The notes: generated by a model not told the origin, from the letters alone. Numbered from the stretch's first letter, positions 40,476-53,700 are shown. The stretch is 64,000 bases of DNA from Chaenocephalus aceratus (GCA_023974075.1 CM043792.1:14847373-14911372), one strand, 5' to 3'. Made by a program: numbers and translations.

Positions 40476-43400
40476 GAAGAATAGACAAAAACCCTACAGA
40501 CACAGGGTGGAAGGTGGAGGTATGGGGAAAGGCTAATACTCATCTGAGAATGCTCCCTCGGTTTCTCCCTCCTGGAAATCCTCGTCCCCCTCGACTGATG
40601 ACGCTTCCCCCTCCCCTCGACGAAGCCTCTGGTCCGTAGTGGACGAGTGCCCCCTGGCTTAACGCCTGGTTGAGCGTGGGTCCTAGAAGGCTGCTCCGGG
40701 TAACGCAGGTGGAAGTCTCGGATGAGTTGAGGGTTGAGGATATGACGAGCAGGAATCCACTGCCTCTCCTCGGGACCATAGCCCTCCCAGTCCACCAAAT
40801 ATTGCACCCCTCTTCCTCTGCGACGGGAACGGAGTAGACGACGAAGGGTGTAGGTAGGGCCCCCATCGATCATCCTAGGGGGTGGTGGTGGAGGGGCGGC
40901 GGGAATCATAGGACTCTCCCGGACAGGTTTAATCCTGGAAACGTGGAAGGTGGGATGGATCTTCATGTTCCGGGGCAAACTCAGTCGAACTGCTGCGGGG
41001 TTAATGACCTTGACAATCTCGAAGGGTCCAATAAACCTGGGCGCTAACTTCTTAGACTCCACCCGAAGGGGAATGTTCTGAGTGGAAAGCCACACACTCT
41101 GGCCTACCTGGTACACAGGTGCCTTGGTGCGTCGGCGGTTCGCTGATGTGGCGTACCGGTTAGCAGACTGAAGCAGAGTTGTTCGAGCCTGCCTCCAAGT
41201 CCTCCGACAACGTCTGATGAAAGCCTGGACAGACGGACAGGTAACCTCCTTCTCCAATGCAGAGAACAATGGGGGTTGAAAACCGTATGCACACTGAAAA
41301 GGGGAAAGACCAGTAGCGGAACTGATGAGGGTGTTGTGGGCATACTCCACCCACAGGAGTTGTTTTGACCAGGTTGTGGGATGATCGGAAGCCATGCAGC
41401 GGAGAGTGGTCTCCATCTCCTGATTCTTCCGTTCGGTCTGGCCATTGGCCTGTGGGTGGAACCCGGAGGTGAGACTGACCGTCGCCCCGATCAGTTCACA
41501 AAACTCCCTCCAAAACACAGAGGTGAACTGGGGCCCCCGGTCGGAAACCACATCAGTCGCCAGTCCGTGAATGCGAAAAACGTGGATAAGAATCAGTTCT
41601 GCCGTCTCCTTAGCTGACGGGATCTTAGGCAGGGGTACGAAATGAGCCATCTTACTAAACCGATCTACCACCGTCAAGATGGCAGTATGTCCGTGGGACG
41701 GTGGTAGACCAGTCACAAAGTCCAATGAAATATGTGACCAAGGGCGACGTGGGACCGGTAATGGATGAAGGAGTCCCGCTGGCGCTTGGTGAGAAGGTTT
41801 GTGCCGATTGCACACAGGACAGGCGTTCACAAACTCCCGAGTGTCAGCCTCCAGCGTGGCCCACCAGAACCGTTCTAGAACCCTCCCCTTGGTACGTTGA
41901 ATTCCAGGGTGGCAGGAAAGTCTGGATCTGTGAGCCCACTGAAGCACCTCAGCCCTCAAAACCTGAGGCACAAACAAACGGTTGAGAGGACAAGAACTCG
42001 GACCGGGTTGGTCCACCAAAGCGGTCTTAACCCTCTCCTCAATCTCCCAAGTGAGGACGCCGATCACCCGAGGAGCAGGGAGAATAGTGTCCGGAATACC
42101 CCAGTTGTCTCCCCCCCTCTCGAACTGCCGGGACAAAGCGTCGGCCTTAACGTTGCGGGAGCCCGGGTGGCAGGAGAGGAAAAAATTAAACCGGGTAAAA
42201 AATAACGACCACCTGGCTTGTCGGGAATTCAGTCTTTGGGCCGACCTGATGTATTCCAGGTTCTTATGGTCGGTCCAAACCTGAAATGGTTGTTCTGTCC
42301 CCTCAAGCCAGTGTCGCCACTCCTCCAACGCCAACTTGACTGCTAGAAGCTCCCGATTCCCCACGTCATAGTTCCTCTCCGCCGGACTCAATCTCCTCGA
42401 AAAGAAAGCACAGGGATGGAGCTTCTGATTCTCACCAGAACGTTGCGACAGGATGGCCCCCACCCCAACGTCAGAAGCATCCACCTCCACCACCAACTGA
42501 CCAGCAGGATCTGGTACCTGCAGGATAGGAGCCGATGTAAACCGGCCCTTGAGGTCCTGAAAAGCCTCCTCGGCTGCAGGGGGACCATCGGAACGTCACC
42601 TTGGACGAGGTCAGGGCGGTGAGCGGGGCGGCCACGGTGCTGTAGCCACGAATGAACCGTCTGTAAAAGTTGGCGAATCCCAGGAAACGCTGCAGCTCCT
42701 TCCGGGAATCAGGGACCCGCCACGAAGTAACCGCTGAAACCTTAGCAGGATCCATCTCCACACTTCCTTGACCCACGATGTAGCCGAGAAAGGCGACCGA
42801 GGAAGTGTGAAACTCGCACTTCTCCGTCTTGACAAACAGCGAGTTCTCCAGAAGTCTCTGGAGGACCGTCTGGACATGATGGACGTGTTCCTTGAGGTTC
42901 CTTGAAAAGATCAAAATGTCATCCAGATAAACAAAAAACATAACGATCCAACATGTCCCGGAGTACGTCGTTCACCAATGCTTGGAAAACTGCAGGGGCA
43001 TTGGTAAGTCCAAATGGCATCACCAGGTACTCGTAATGTCCTGAAGAGGTGTTGAAGGCGGTCTTCCATTCGTCCCCCTCCCGGATTCGTACCAGGTGAT
43101 ACGCGTTTCGTAGATCCAGCTTAGTGAAGATAGTAGCCCCCTGTAGTAACTCGAATGCTGACGAGATGAGTGGCAAGGGATAACGATTCTTCACCGTGAC
43201 GTCGTTCAGGCCCCGATAGTCAATGCAGGGTCTCAGGGTCTTGTCCTTCTTCGCCACAAAAAAAAAACCTGCTCCTGCGGGTGATGTGGAAGGACGAATA
43301 ATTCCTGCAGCCAGAGAGTCATTGATGTAAGTCTCCATGGACCTCCTCTCTGGTGCTGAAAGTGAGTACAACCGGGCCTTGGGTGGAACTGCTCCTGGAT

Positions 43401-44052
43401 GTAGCTCAATGGCGCAGTCATAGGGCCGATGAGGTGGGAGAGATGTCGCCTTAGCCTTGCTAAAAACCTCCTTAAAGTCCAAATATTCTGCCGGAACCCC
43501 TGTGACATCCGGAACCAGGTTCATATCCACAGATAGTTGAGGTGCGGAAGCCTGCTTGAGGCAAACCTGATGACAGGAGGAACTCCAACCTAAGATAGAC
43601 CCAGTTGCCCAGTCAATGTTTGGGTTGTGGCGGCGGAGCCACGGATAGCCCAAAATCAGAGGGATTTGAGGGGACCGTAGCACATGAAACTGGATTGTCT
43701 CATGGTGGTTCCCCGACATGAGCATATGTACCGGCGTAGTCTGGTGTGTCACCGTTCCCAGTAGGTGACCATCCAAAGCATTAGCCGGTACCGGCTGGAG
43801 CAACCGAACCTGTTGGATGCCCAGCTGTAGTGCGAGCTCCTCGTCAATGATGCTAACATCTGATCCGGAGTCGATAAAAACAGCCAGAGCCTGAGATTTG
43901 CCTGTCAGGAGGAGTTGAGCATGGCACAAGGGTCTTAGATTGGGGATCAGCTCAGAGGTTTGGCCCACCAGTATACTCCCCATTACTGATGAGCTCTGCC
44001 TTTTACCGGACAACGGGAAACCATATGTCCAGCCTGACCACAGTAAAGGCAA
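40472..44052 (-). pseudogene. Gypsy pol polyprotein (two frameshifts)
   Basis: Starts in a -1 frame overlapping the last 70 bases of gag, the usual gypsy arrangement. Segment one (44052-42919) has the protease ([19 protein letters not shown]) and RT fingers ([44 protein letters not shown]). An extra base in a T run shifts frame just before the catalytic YLDD ([10 protein letters not shown], near 42925). A second extra base in a C run (near 42583) shifts into segment three (42496-40472). This carries the RNase H ([16 protein letters not shown]), integrase zinc finger (CPVCNRHK), integrase core ([24 protein letters not shown]) and a chromodomain ([20 protein letters not shown]). All motifs are intact apart from the two shifts. 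Confidence 0.92.
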
Positions 44053-45021
44053 AGATTACCTCTTCGACGTAACTCCCTCTCCTCAGAGGTAAGACTGGTA
44101 CGACCCACTTGCATGGGCTCAACCTCCCCGTACCGTGAGTCAGAGTAGGAATGGGAATTCTCCGCCAAAACCGGAAGTCGAAATCTCCCAGAAACCGGAA
44201 GTTGTTGTCGCGAGCAGCGGCCCGCCGCTCGCGTCTGTTGCTCTCCTCTCCGGGTCTGGATTCGTCTGTCAATCCGAGAGGTGAGCTCAATCAACCCATC
44301 CAAGGAAGCAGGGAGATCATAGGAAACCAGCTCATCTCTCATATAATCCGCTAATCCTCTCAGAAATGCGTCACACTGCGCCGGCTCGTTCCAGCTGCTG
44401 TGGCGGCTGCTGGTGCGGAAGTCAATAGCGTAATCCACCACCGTGCCGGAACCCTGGCTCAAACTCAGCAGCCCCCCGGCAGTGTCGGGACCCAGACGAA
44501 CGGAACCGAACACCTTCCGCATCTCCGCGGAAAATGCAACAAAAGAGGCGCAGGCTGACGTCTGCTGCTCCCACTCTGCAGTTCCCCATAACCGGGCTCT
44601 TCCCGTCAGATGATTAACGGATGAAAGCTACCCGAGCCGCCTCGGAGGCGAAGGTGTGTGGCTGCAGTGAAAACAATATGGAACAGTTTGTGAGAAAAGG
44701 ACTGCATCCCTCCGGCTCACCAGCGTAGCGTTCCGGCGTTCCCACACGAGGCTCCGGAGCGTATCCCGTCGGGCCAAGGGCTGGAGCGAGCATCGGAGCT
44801 GCGGGCGGAGGGGCGGTAGCAGCCATGGTAGCAGTTAGCCGTTGTACCGTGGCGACCATCTGTTGCATCTGGGAGGTAAGGTAATCCAGCATTTGTCCCT
44901 GGGTTGAGGTTGCCTGGTGGGTCTCGGTAGCTAAGGTAGCTATCGTGACCTCCTGTCTTTGGATGGCATCCTCAACCCTTTCAAAGCGGTCTCTAGGAGA
45001 CCCGGTGTTTGCTTGGTCCAT
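43983..45021 (-). pseudogene. Gypsy gag (one frameshift)
   Basis: Starts at the ATG at 45021 (MDQANTGSPRDRFERVEDA), 17 bases inside the 5' LTR, with a coiled-coil-like Gln-rich N-terminus (TSQMQQMVATVQRL) and an Ala/Pro linker. An extra base near 44622 ends the frame early. The next frame goes on with the retroviral-type capsid-like part (LTGRARLWGTAEWE) and finishes with PMQVGRTSLT and the zinc knuckle [15 protein letters not shown]. An upstream extension of the open frame into the LTR (to 45381) is not expected to be translated. It is like the gag of fish sushi-type chromoviruses. Confidence 0.88.
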
Positions 45022-45038
45022 TTCTGGCCAGATCGTTC

Positions 45039-45469
45039 TGTCACAAACGAGCTGAGGACCAAAATGCAGAACACGGGAAACCAGGGATAGTCGGTAATCA
45101 GCTCTATTGAAGGCAATAGGCTGGTAGGAGACAAAACGGCAGATAGTAGGCAAAGGGCTGGTCGGGGACAGGCGAGGGTTCCAGGAGAAAGCAGGACGGG
45201 AGTCGCAGGTACAGAACGGGTCAGGGAGCAGGCGAGGCAGGCTGGTCAGGGACAGGCAGGGTCGAAACCGGGAGAGCAATCTGGAAGGTAATGCGGGAAA
45301 GACTGGCATGCTGCAAAGTACGATCTGGCACTGAGGTGAAGGTGAAGTGGGCCTAAATACTAATGGAGCTGATGGGTGCAACAGAGTGAGAGAGAGACAG
45401 GGTGTGACTACCAGGTGACTAAGGAAAGTTAATGCAGAAAATAGGTGAGTGAGAAAGCAAACTGTGACA
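45039..45469 (-). repeat. Gypsy 5' LTR
   Basis: 431 bp, same sequence as the 3' LTR. It should hold the promoter. The internal sequence after it reads GAACGATCTGGCC on the element strand; I cannot assign a primer tRNA. Confidence 0.95.
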
Positions 45470-45537
45470 AGGTCTCCCTTGGAAAAGAGATCAATGATCT
45501 CAAATATAAATAAAGGTTTGAAATGAAATGAAATGAA
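45470..45537 (+). mobile_element. 3' end of the interrupted LINE
   Basis: AGGTCTCCCTTGGAAAAGA, GATCTCAAATATAAATAAAGG and a (TGAAA)n tail. It completes the 3' UTR that breaks off at 39955 with the same AGGTC. Confidence 0.9.
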
Positions 45538-48500
45538 TCACCATGTTGTATTTTTCAAAGTGGAAAGAAAGTCTACACAGGATAAACTTTAGGAAATAGC
45601 ATTGGAAAAAACAGACCAAGTACCTTCAAATTGGCCAACACAATTTGGCACAGAAAACACTTCTGATAGAATCAATAGGCAAATAATGCCAGGAAGCAGC
45701 AGAAGTGTTTAATCATTTAATCTTGAACACACCAGCTTTAGGATATTTTTGAGTAAAACACAACATTTATGCGTTGCCAACTGCTTTTGAAATTCCCCAA
45801 TGAGACATGTTCATCAGACAGAGCACAACAAGCACAGGTTCCTGTTTTATCCCCAATTTGATGAGTGATTAGACAAAGCCATTATCTGTGAAGATGCATG
45901 TCCTGCCCTTTAAGCAACCAAAGAAGAAGAGTGAACCTTATGGAGATTCTGTCTATAGAGACTACTGACGAACAGATTGTGTCTGCACACACTTCCATCC
46001 ACATGCTAAGAGTCAGAGGTCCCTTCATAAATTATGTATTTGTTCATTGAATTCTGTTTGTTTGTTTGCTGCTAAATGTTTCTAGGTTCACTTGTCCTTT
46101 TGCTTGTTAATTCATTTGTTTCGTGTAAGGGTCCGAGCACTGACAACATAGAAAGGAAGTTATTAGCTTGGCACAACACTTGACATTACCCATGCTAAAC
46201 TTATATGGTTTTTGGGCTTTCTGGGCTCATTAACACGCCGTTGAAAACTTTAACGAAGCAGTCCTCATGGTACTTTTGACCTACATGGATAATATTTGCG
46301 AGGAACCTGTCCCACATTTAGTCTTAAAACAGTCTCTTGTGTTCATGTCGGAAAACCAAACAGAAGTCAGCCATTTTTGTATTCTTGGATATTTTAAGGC
46401 TCTGTATTTTGACAAAATATTGTAATTTATTTTATTGATTTGAATAGATTTACATAAAAGAAAACATTTTGTAGTCTACTTATGATATAGAGTAAAATAC
46501 TGTCTGTTAAGCGTATGTTCTCTAGCCATTCACAGTGGAGACCGGATGTGGTTTAAGGTCCGCAATATATAACTTCCAGTACATTACACTCCATGCAAGG
46601 TATAACGTTCACTAAAAACACAATTAAAAATAAGAAAAGGTTTCATTCTGAAAGTGTATCGTTTATTGACAATGGCAAACCCACTGTTTAAACGTTGTTG
46701 TTTGTGTTGTCTGTCCGTCCTTGTGTATGTTATTGATTATTTCTTATGTTCCCTAATTGTTCTCTTTCATTCTTATTCACTGTTCTATCAGAAAAGGGTT
46801 TCTGGAGTTGGGTCACTTGCTTGTGAAAAATCACTGTTCCATTTTCCATTCAACCTTCTCTTGAGGTTATGTTTCCCTTTTGTTGCCTATATTAGAGGTA
46901 AGTCTTTGAGGTTTATAAGGAACCACTTGTTGAATCTGCTGAATGCCACTGATCTGACATTATTGAACACACTACAGCCAAGAACAGGACATACAGAGAT
47001 CCATGCAAAAGCAAATGTGAACAAAGACACAATGAAGCTAGTGAAAAAAAGAGCCCAAGAGGTGACCAAGGCAAGGACTAAGTGTCGCTGTACCATGCAT
47101 AAGAGATGAAAGTGGGATTCTTGGATAAAAGGACAAGCATAGAATCCACAAAAGCTCACCTCTCACCCTATTCGCGTTGACAGCTCGACTCTGACCCACT
47201 GCTGACTACTCATAATCAATCACATTTCAGCCCATGCCCACAATTAATCAATCAATTAAAAACCCACACAAAGCCACGGTGGTGTAATCAATCAATCCGG
47301 CCTCTGTGGAGGGCCATTATTGAGAGGGAGGCCTCAGATCTATAGGCTCCGGTCCCCAGATGCTACTGGCCTCAGTCGCATGCCTGAGTGTGCATTGAGA
47401 GGAATAGAGAGGTGAGTCTAAATGCTCGGGTGTGATCCACTACAGGGTAGAGAAGAGGCTCTCAACACTCCCATGATACACCACCAGCGCCTGAATATTC
47501 ATGCTGAGGAATCGGGTACCATGGAGGCGCTCAGTTATTCATTATGCTTCTGCAAAAAGAAACACACCATTGTCCCAATGCGACGGAATATTAATAGCTC
47601 CCATTAATAAAATATCCTCCTCTCCATTTTAAGTCTTGTCTTCAACTTTCTTGGCACATACTGAGGCCTGGGACATTTAGGACAGGACCAAGAAAGTGAG
47701 CCAGACGATTGTCATTAGGCATATTTGTAAACCTTTGTTTTTTTATTACTCTGCATCCTTACCATCTGGTCTAAGTTAGTGTCTCCTCATTTGGCTGAAG
47801 CATTCTAGAAAGATAGTGTGGGAGGGGATGGCAAGAACAGCTATATAGCTGTATACTCAGAGGGGATGAATGTTTAATTTAGAGCAGCCTGAAAGTATGC
47901 TGACATTTTGCCATTGTTAGAAGATATGAATACAAGGGACACCGTCTGCCGGAGAAATGGAAATGTGCATCAAGGCTGTTAAGAATTCAACTGCATTACC
48001 CCCCACAGACATGCACATGTAGGCTCAAAATACAGTAGGCATCCTAGCCTGTTTGCCACTGTAAGTCTCCTTTGATATAGCCAGAGGATGTCATCATCTT
48101 CATGTAACGCTGCATGGGTAACGAGATGATTATGCACATTGAGCCCTGCTGTCTTAGCTTTTACTCAAGCGCTGAGCAGCAATTCCATCTCTCATCTGTC
48201 CTCCTCATCTGACCTTTGACATCAAGTCAGTCACAAATTCTCCTCAGACCTGGAAGCTTGCATGGTAGACTGCACAGAAACAACATCGACGACACCACAA
48301 GGCGTCTTGTGTTTTTGATAGAGAATAAACACAAATGTGCAGGCGTGATACAGCAAACTGGGACTGTTAGCTGCCTGACAACACCCAGGAGGCTGGAGGG
48401 CGAGAGCGGTCAGCCCGTGGCGGAGCAGCGACACGGAGCAAGAAAGTGAGAGAAACGAGGGAGAGAAGAATAGATGTGAGGGAGAGAAGGTCAAGTACCT

Positions 48501-48962
48501 GCCACTCCTGTCAAACACTTCCTATAACAGCTGAGATCTGTCCGGCAGGGTGGCTGGCTGCTTTCGGGGCCTTTCGAAGAGGCGATGGGTGACGAGGGCT
48601 CCTCTTCTTCACATTAAAACTCTGTCACAATACTTCCCTGTCGTGGTGACTTCAGGACACCGCTGGGCTGCTCGGACCTCGTGTAAAATGGCTCCTGCTG
48701 CTTTCACACTCAAAGAGCACGGTATATATTTAGTTTATTTAATGCACAGTTTGCTAACAATATTATCTTGTTCATTTTAATACTGTTGATCCTTCACAAT
48801 GCTCACATTTTGCACCTTGCTTCCTCTTATATCTGCACGGTCATGTCTTGTCATCACTTGCACATATTTAACTTAATTTAATTTTTAAGGGTTTATCTAT
48901 ATAATAATAATTGTTTTATTTTTGTGGTCCTTTTGTTACAATGTATTTTCTTTAACTGTGTT
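45538..48962. other. No gene recognised
   Basis: Non-coding by eye. An open frame at 46654-47109 (151 codons) has no recognised domain. 47240-47320 contains two TAATCAATCAAT blocks about 60 bp apart. 48210-48230 has TGACCTTTGACATC, resembling a nuclear-receptor half-site pair. Neither is proof of function. Confidence 0.45.

Positions 48963-49029
<67 letters not shown>
48963..49029. repeat. (TAA)n microsatellite
   Basis: About 22 uninterrupted ATA/TAA units. It lies at the 3' tail of a probable retroposon (next entry). Confidence 0.95.
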
Positions 49030-49030
<1 letters not shown>

Positions 49031-49250
49031 AAATATAAATAATACATGGGATTTTTATAGTGCTTTTTCTAATGCTCAAAGACGCTTTACATAAAATCAG
49101 AACAGAAACAATACAAAGAAAACTCAAAACATAAACAGTAGTCATAATCCAAATGCGGAGTGAAATGTTTTTGATCAGAGTTTGAAAGCTAGATTGCATA
49201 AGTGAGTGTTGAGAGATTTTTTGAAGGATGTATGCATCGTATACACCGAG
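49030..49250 (-). repeat. Probable retroposon 3' end, reverse
   Basis: Beside the TAA run lies GGGATTTTTATAGTGCTTTT and CTCAAAGACGCTTTACAT, the form of a widespread fish retroposon 3' end read in reverse, followed by eroded sequence. The family is not resolved. Confidence 0.5.
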
Positions 49251-50583
49251 GCGAATCACTTGTTTGTGTTAACCTGAAACCTGTTTCTGATTTCTGATTG
49301 GATAGCCAGTCCATCATGTCAGTGTCAGGGGGTTTTGTTGTGGCTGTTAAACTTTAAACAAACTTTGTTTTTTACACGGAAGAGTTTTAGGATACAAATC
49401 AAAGGGAAGAGTTCCTCTCAAGTGGTTTCAAACTCTGATGTGTGTGACGGTGCCTTTGTGCAAGCAGAACTATCGCGGGGATTACAGGCCTCACCTCGAG
49501 GCAGCAGACGCAGCTGGACTGAAGGTGTGACCAGTTCAGCGCAGAATCACAGCCCTGGATCGGAAACAGAGGAAGAGGCACAGACTGAGGTTTCAGAGTC
49601 GGAGGAAGTGTTCGGCAGGCAGGGAATAATCCAGACAAAGACACCCGAAGAGAATGAACTCCTGCCTGCCCACTGGAGCCGCGGACCAGCAGACTGTGAC
49701 TGACTGACAGACTGTTTCGGAGATGGCGATGCGGTCACTGCGCCACACCAAGCCAACTGGCCCGCTGAAACAGGATCTGTTTTTTCCGACCCCAGGGGGA
49801 CCCTCTGAAGAACTCCCTGCCATGCCTTTATCTGAATCCTGCTCGAGGAGAGAATTAGCGACAGGTTTTGGTGGGTTGTATTGTTGCATGTCAGCCAAGT
49901 GAGTTTTCAGTGAGAGTTCTCAGAGGTAGCTCCAGATAGCCTCATCTTTAACCGGCCTCTCCCTCTCTCCCCCATCCCCAAGACAGAGTGTCCAAGGACA
50001 TATGGCCGAGCCAGAAGCACCTGGCAGCCCCTTCAAACCGACAGGCAGATTGAAATTGTAGCAACAGGGGCTGGGAGCAAGAAGAAAGCTCACAGATATC
50101 TCCAAAGAATGGTCTGGAATTTAATTCATGGGCTTACTGCCGCTGAGAGCACAGGGATGAGAGGGTGATGATGGGATACTGGGAGAGGGTGGCAGCGAAA
50201 AGAGGCTAAATTGGGTGGGAGGAATGGCGGCTTAGAGGACAAGGAGTTGGAGACGTTTTATAAATTAGATATAGACACATAACACAGTATTTTCTCAACT
50301 TAAATGACATGAGAAAAAGTATTGCAGGGCAAACACATCTAAAATGTAAAATGTCGTGGGCAACATCGAGGACTGTTGCTCAGTGAGATTGGATTGTATC
50401 CATGTTGCTATGGTAATATTTGCTGCTTCCTTTAACAATCCGAGCAAAAAAAAAGAACCAAGAAAGGCTGCAACATAGATAATATATTCACATAGTATTG
50501 ATCTCTGAATGATACAGAAGAACTCAAGAGGTTATTTCTGTGATCACCTATGTCTAAATATTTTTGCATCACCAATATATATA
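49251..50583. other. No gene recognised
   Basis: Overlapping open frames on both strands at 49335-49900 in a GC-richer stretch, without known motifs or convincing splice sites. Confidence 0.45.
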
Positions 50584-50764
50584 GGGAGGCGTGTGCGTTG
50601 GTGTTCGGATCAGGGGAGCACAGGTTCAAACCCCACTGCATACAGCATGTCGTTGTGTCCCTGAGACACTTCACCCCAAATTGCTCCTGTGGGGATTGTC
50701 CACAGTATTGAGTAAGTAAGTTGCTTTGGATAAAAGCGTCTAACAAGTGACATGTAATGTTATG
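50584..50764 (+). mobile_element. tRNA-derived SINE with L2-type tail
   Basis: The head carries a Pol III B-box-like GGTTCAAACC at 50633-50642 and a degenerate A-box region upstream (50589-50600). A middle unit reads TGTCCCTGAGACACTTCACCCC. The tail is AAGTTGCTTTGGATAAAAGCG then TCTAACAAGTGACATGTAATGT. The tail matches, in inverse, the 3' end of the LINE at 4511-6015. The Pol III head is too diverged to call a tRNA gene. Confidence 0.8.
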
Positions 50765-53700
50765 TGTATGATTTATACGATGAGCTTCTGCTTAGCTTCC
50801 TGCAGATCTTTACAGTCTGCTCAACTTCTGTCTAGCTTTGACAGATCAATATAACATAAGACTTTGGGCGTGTTTGCTACTTTTTTTCAGATTATGCAGA
50901 GTCCATTTGTCTCTGACTAATAACACAGATGCCAACCAAATGGACTTTGTTAGAAGCGTTTCCCTCCATCATTTTCAATTTAGTTCTCTGGTATTCTAAA
51001 CAGTGAAGAGGTGTCAATACAGAAAAACCACAAAGCATACAAGTTTAAAGATTGCAACACATAGTGACGCCAGGAAGGATTCATTTTTTTTCCTGCAGTG
51101 GTTAAAATGAAGAGAATGGATTATCAATATACACGCCCATAAGTCTGCATACTGTATAGCCTCTTCTGCCATGCATCATCGGCGTCATAGCCTGCTGTTT
51201 AAAATAGATTACTGTGTGCACCTGTCACAAGTGATGGATTGCCATGAGGCGGATCCATACTCTCACCATTCTGCCGATGAGCGAGGAGTGACAGAAGGAA
51301 CAGATAAACACAGCTTCTCTGTTTCCACTACACTGAGGTGTCCATGGACAGAGGGGAGCATCCTTTATTATTTAGCCTTTCTGTTTTTGCAAGGTGATGA
51401 ATGCTTCCAATCACACAGGATTGTTTTGTTAGCCTCTTGTCAAAAACACAATAGATTTAATGGTAAAGATTGATGAGTGGAAACAATGTGTTGTTCTTGG
51501 TCTATTGAAACAGACACACAAGAGTCTATATGTGCACAAAGGATGATCACTCATTAGTGGAATGTTCTCAATGCCACATTCAAAATAAAAACACAAGGTT
51601 GAGACATATCTGCTAAAATGACATAGTATTCATATATTTAAAATCAAGCAAAAGGTACAATTATTTCCGTCATAAATCCAATATATTTTTGCATGAAGAA
51701 AGAATCTGGCAAATATGAAAAGCAAGCACAAACGACCTTCCTCCAAACGGAGAGTGGCTCTTGTTGGCGTTCCCTTGCCCCCTAATCATGTGATGCTTGT
51801 TCTCTTTATTCATCCATGACCCATCAGCCATTCTGATTATGCTGGGTGTTGGAAGGGAAAGAGAAGCCCTCACATCTCCCTTTTATAAGCATTAAAGAAG
51901 AGGAGGATCCTTTCTTCCAAACCAAACATTAATCCTAATAGGAAAACATTCCTATAAAGACGTTGCTATCGCCGCTCACTGATTACCTAGGGCTGCTTGT
52001 TCCCCCCCAGCCACTGTGTCCCTGGGCTATATCTGTGACTGTGTTTCTAAACAGAGCGACAAAGGCTAAGCAAGTCTTGAGACTGACACTTTTAAAAAAG
52101 AAAACCCTAGTTGCTGAATTCTGTTCTTCTCTATCCCTCATTCCGTTTCTACAAAACGCTTCACTTGTCACCACAGACTCCCAAGCCCCTTTAATAAACG
52201 CTGCAAACGAAAATGTCTGGCTTTGAGTGGCAGAGTGTGACTGTTTAAAACCATTGGGATTCTGGTGTAATCCTACGGAAGACGCAAGCATAACCCGACT
52301 TTAAAGTCGCCCTGTCGCTCCACATCCAAAGGCAGAACCTGGAGAGGAGAGGCTAAGGATTGTGAGGGGAGGCTCTTGTGTAATAAAGTGTACACATTGG
52401 CTTTCCAGGGAAACAGGCTCCATTTGATACATGTTGAGTGGAGGGACCTAAATGTTGTGGTAATGCCTTAAATCTGACATTTGGCTTAAAATAGAGTGAA
52501 ATGTGGGTTACTTCCACTGGGGGGGGGGGAGGAAACTTTGACGACTGTCAGTCAATAGTTGCAGCTTTCTTCAATTGAACAGGTTGCTTAGGAACCGTTC
52601 AAGGAAGGAACAGTGCTGCTATGTGTTCCTCAGCACGGCAATATCATTAAACAGCAGTGACTTTCTGCGATACCAGGATTTTAAGCAGGGCAGAGACACA
52701 TGGCTCAAGGGCGGAGAGGGTTTAACTTACAGTAAAGCAGCTGCAGCAAATTGCTTTTCATGCTAAACGAGGGGAAAACAACTTTCCAAAAGTTTCCTTT
52801 GTCATTTCAGCAGACAGCTGTCTGAAACAAGATGCTGCTTTCACTGGAGACCTCACTCTTTTCCCTCACACATTCGCTGGCTCGTAGTTGCCATGGAAAA
52901 GCCCAAAAATGGGGCAGATAACAGTTCAATAAGGGAGCGGAGACTTCGCAGGGTCTGCAGGGAGGTAGCAAGGTTCTAGGGCCCGTTCTGTCAAACCATC
53001 AAGCTCTTTTGATGCGTGAAAACGGAAAGACAGTGTGAGAGATAGATTTAGAAAAACATAAAATGAGGAGAAAAACTGGGAGGAGGAAACGTATATTGAC
53101 TGAAGTCACAATTGTGTGTGGAGAGTTATCAGCATTTAAAAAAAACTGATATACATGAGTAAAAAAATGGAGATCTACTTGTGTTGTGAATATAGCACCA
53201 AGAGTGATTTAGGAAAAAACGGATAAACCCCCTTATGAAATATGATCGAGGCAGTCAATATCTTGCCGCCAGTGAAATGACTCACTGTAATACTGGAAAA
53301 AAAATCTGCATGATATCCTGTCTCCGATGCAAGAATTAACTGTCTATTACTGGGATATTAATAATTTCATGAGTACAGTGTGGACGATAAATTACTACAC
53401 AGTCCGTCAGAGCAAGTGAAAATGCGGCTGGCTGGCACCAAAGGCATATCCATCAAACCAACAAATCAAAATGTAATCATAAAAACCAGAAAAGGGGCTT
53501 AATTGTCTGCAGAAAACGTGAGTGTGCTCGCTGTAGCTGAAAGATGGAGCTCCAATAAATCTCTGACACCAGCTTATCTTTAACTTATAACTGGGAGTTA
53601 AATCAACAATGGTGGAAATTACATGCATTCCAAATGAAGTCATCAGGGTAAACAGGTAACGAAATGGGGTTCAACCAATATCAGCTGAGAAATGACTTCA

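Larger units (their letters stand above)
39951..45474 (-). mobile_element. Ty3/gypsy LTR retrotransposon with chromodomain, recent insertion
   Basis: Reverse-oriented element from 39956 to 45469, flanked by a 5-bp duplication AGGTC (39951-39955 and 45470-45474). LTRs are 431 bp each, start TGTCAC and end GTGACA, and look identical base for base. Gag (CCHC knuckle), protease, reverse transcriptase, RNase H, integrase and a C-terminal chromodomain are present in Ty3 order; there is no envelope gene. This is the chromovirus branch, which in fish includes sushi-like elements. Three single-base insertions break gag-pol. It sits in the 3' UTR of a LINE. Confidence 0.95.

Noticed and set aside
45022..45381. 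Extended gag start inside the gypsy 5' LTR
   Set aside because: The frame happens to be open through the LTR, but the first ATG downstream of the LTR at 45021 gives the expected gag N-terminus.
46654..47109. 151-codon forward frame with hydrophobic N-terminal half
   Set aside because: Looks superficially like a signal or membrane segment, but no family motif and ordinary AT-rich composition.
50584..50650. tRNA gene
   Set aside because: A B-box-like GGTTCAAACC is present but the acceptor, D and anticodon arms do not fold; it is the head of a SINE.
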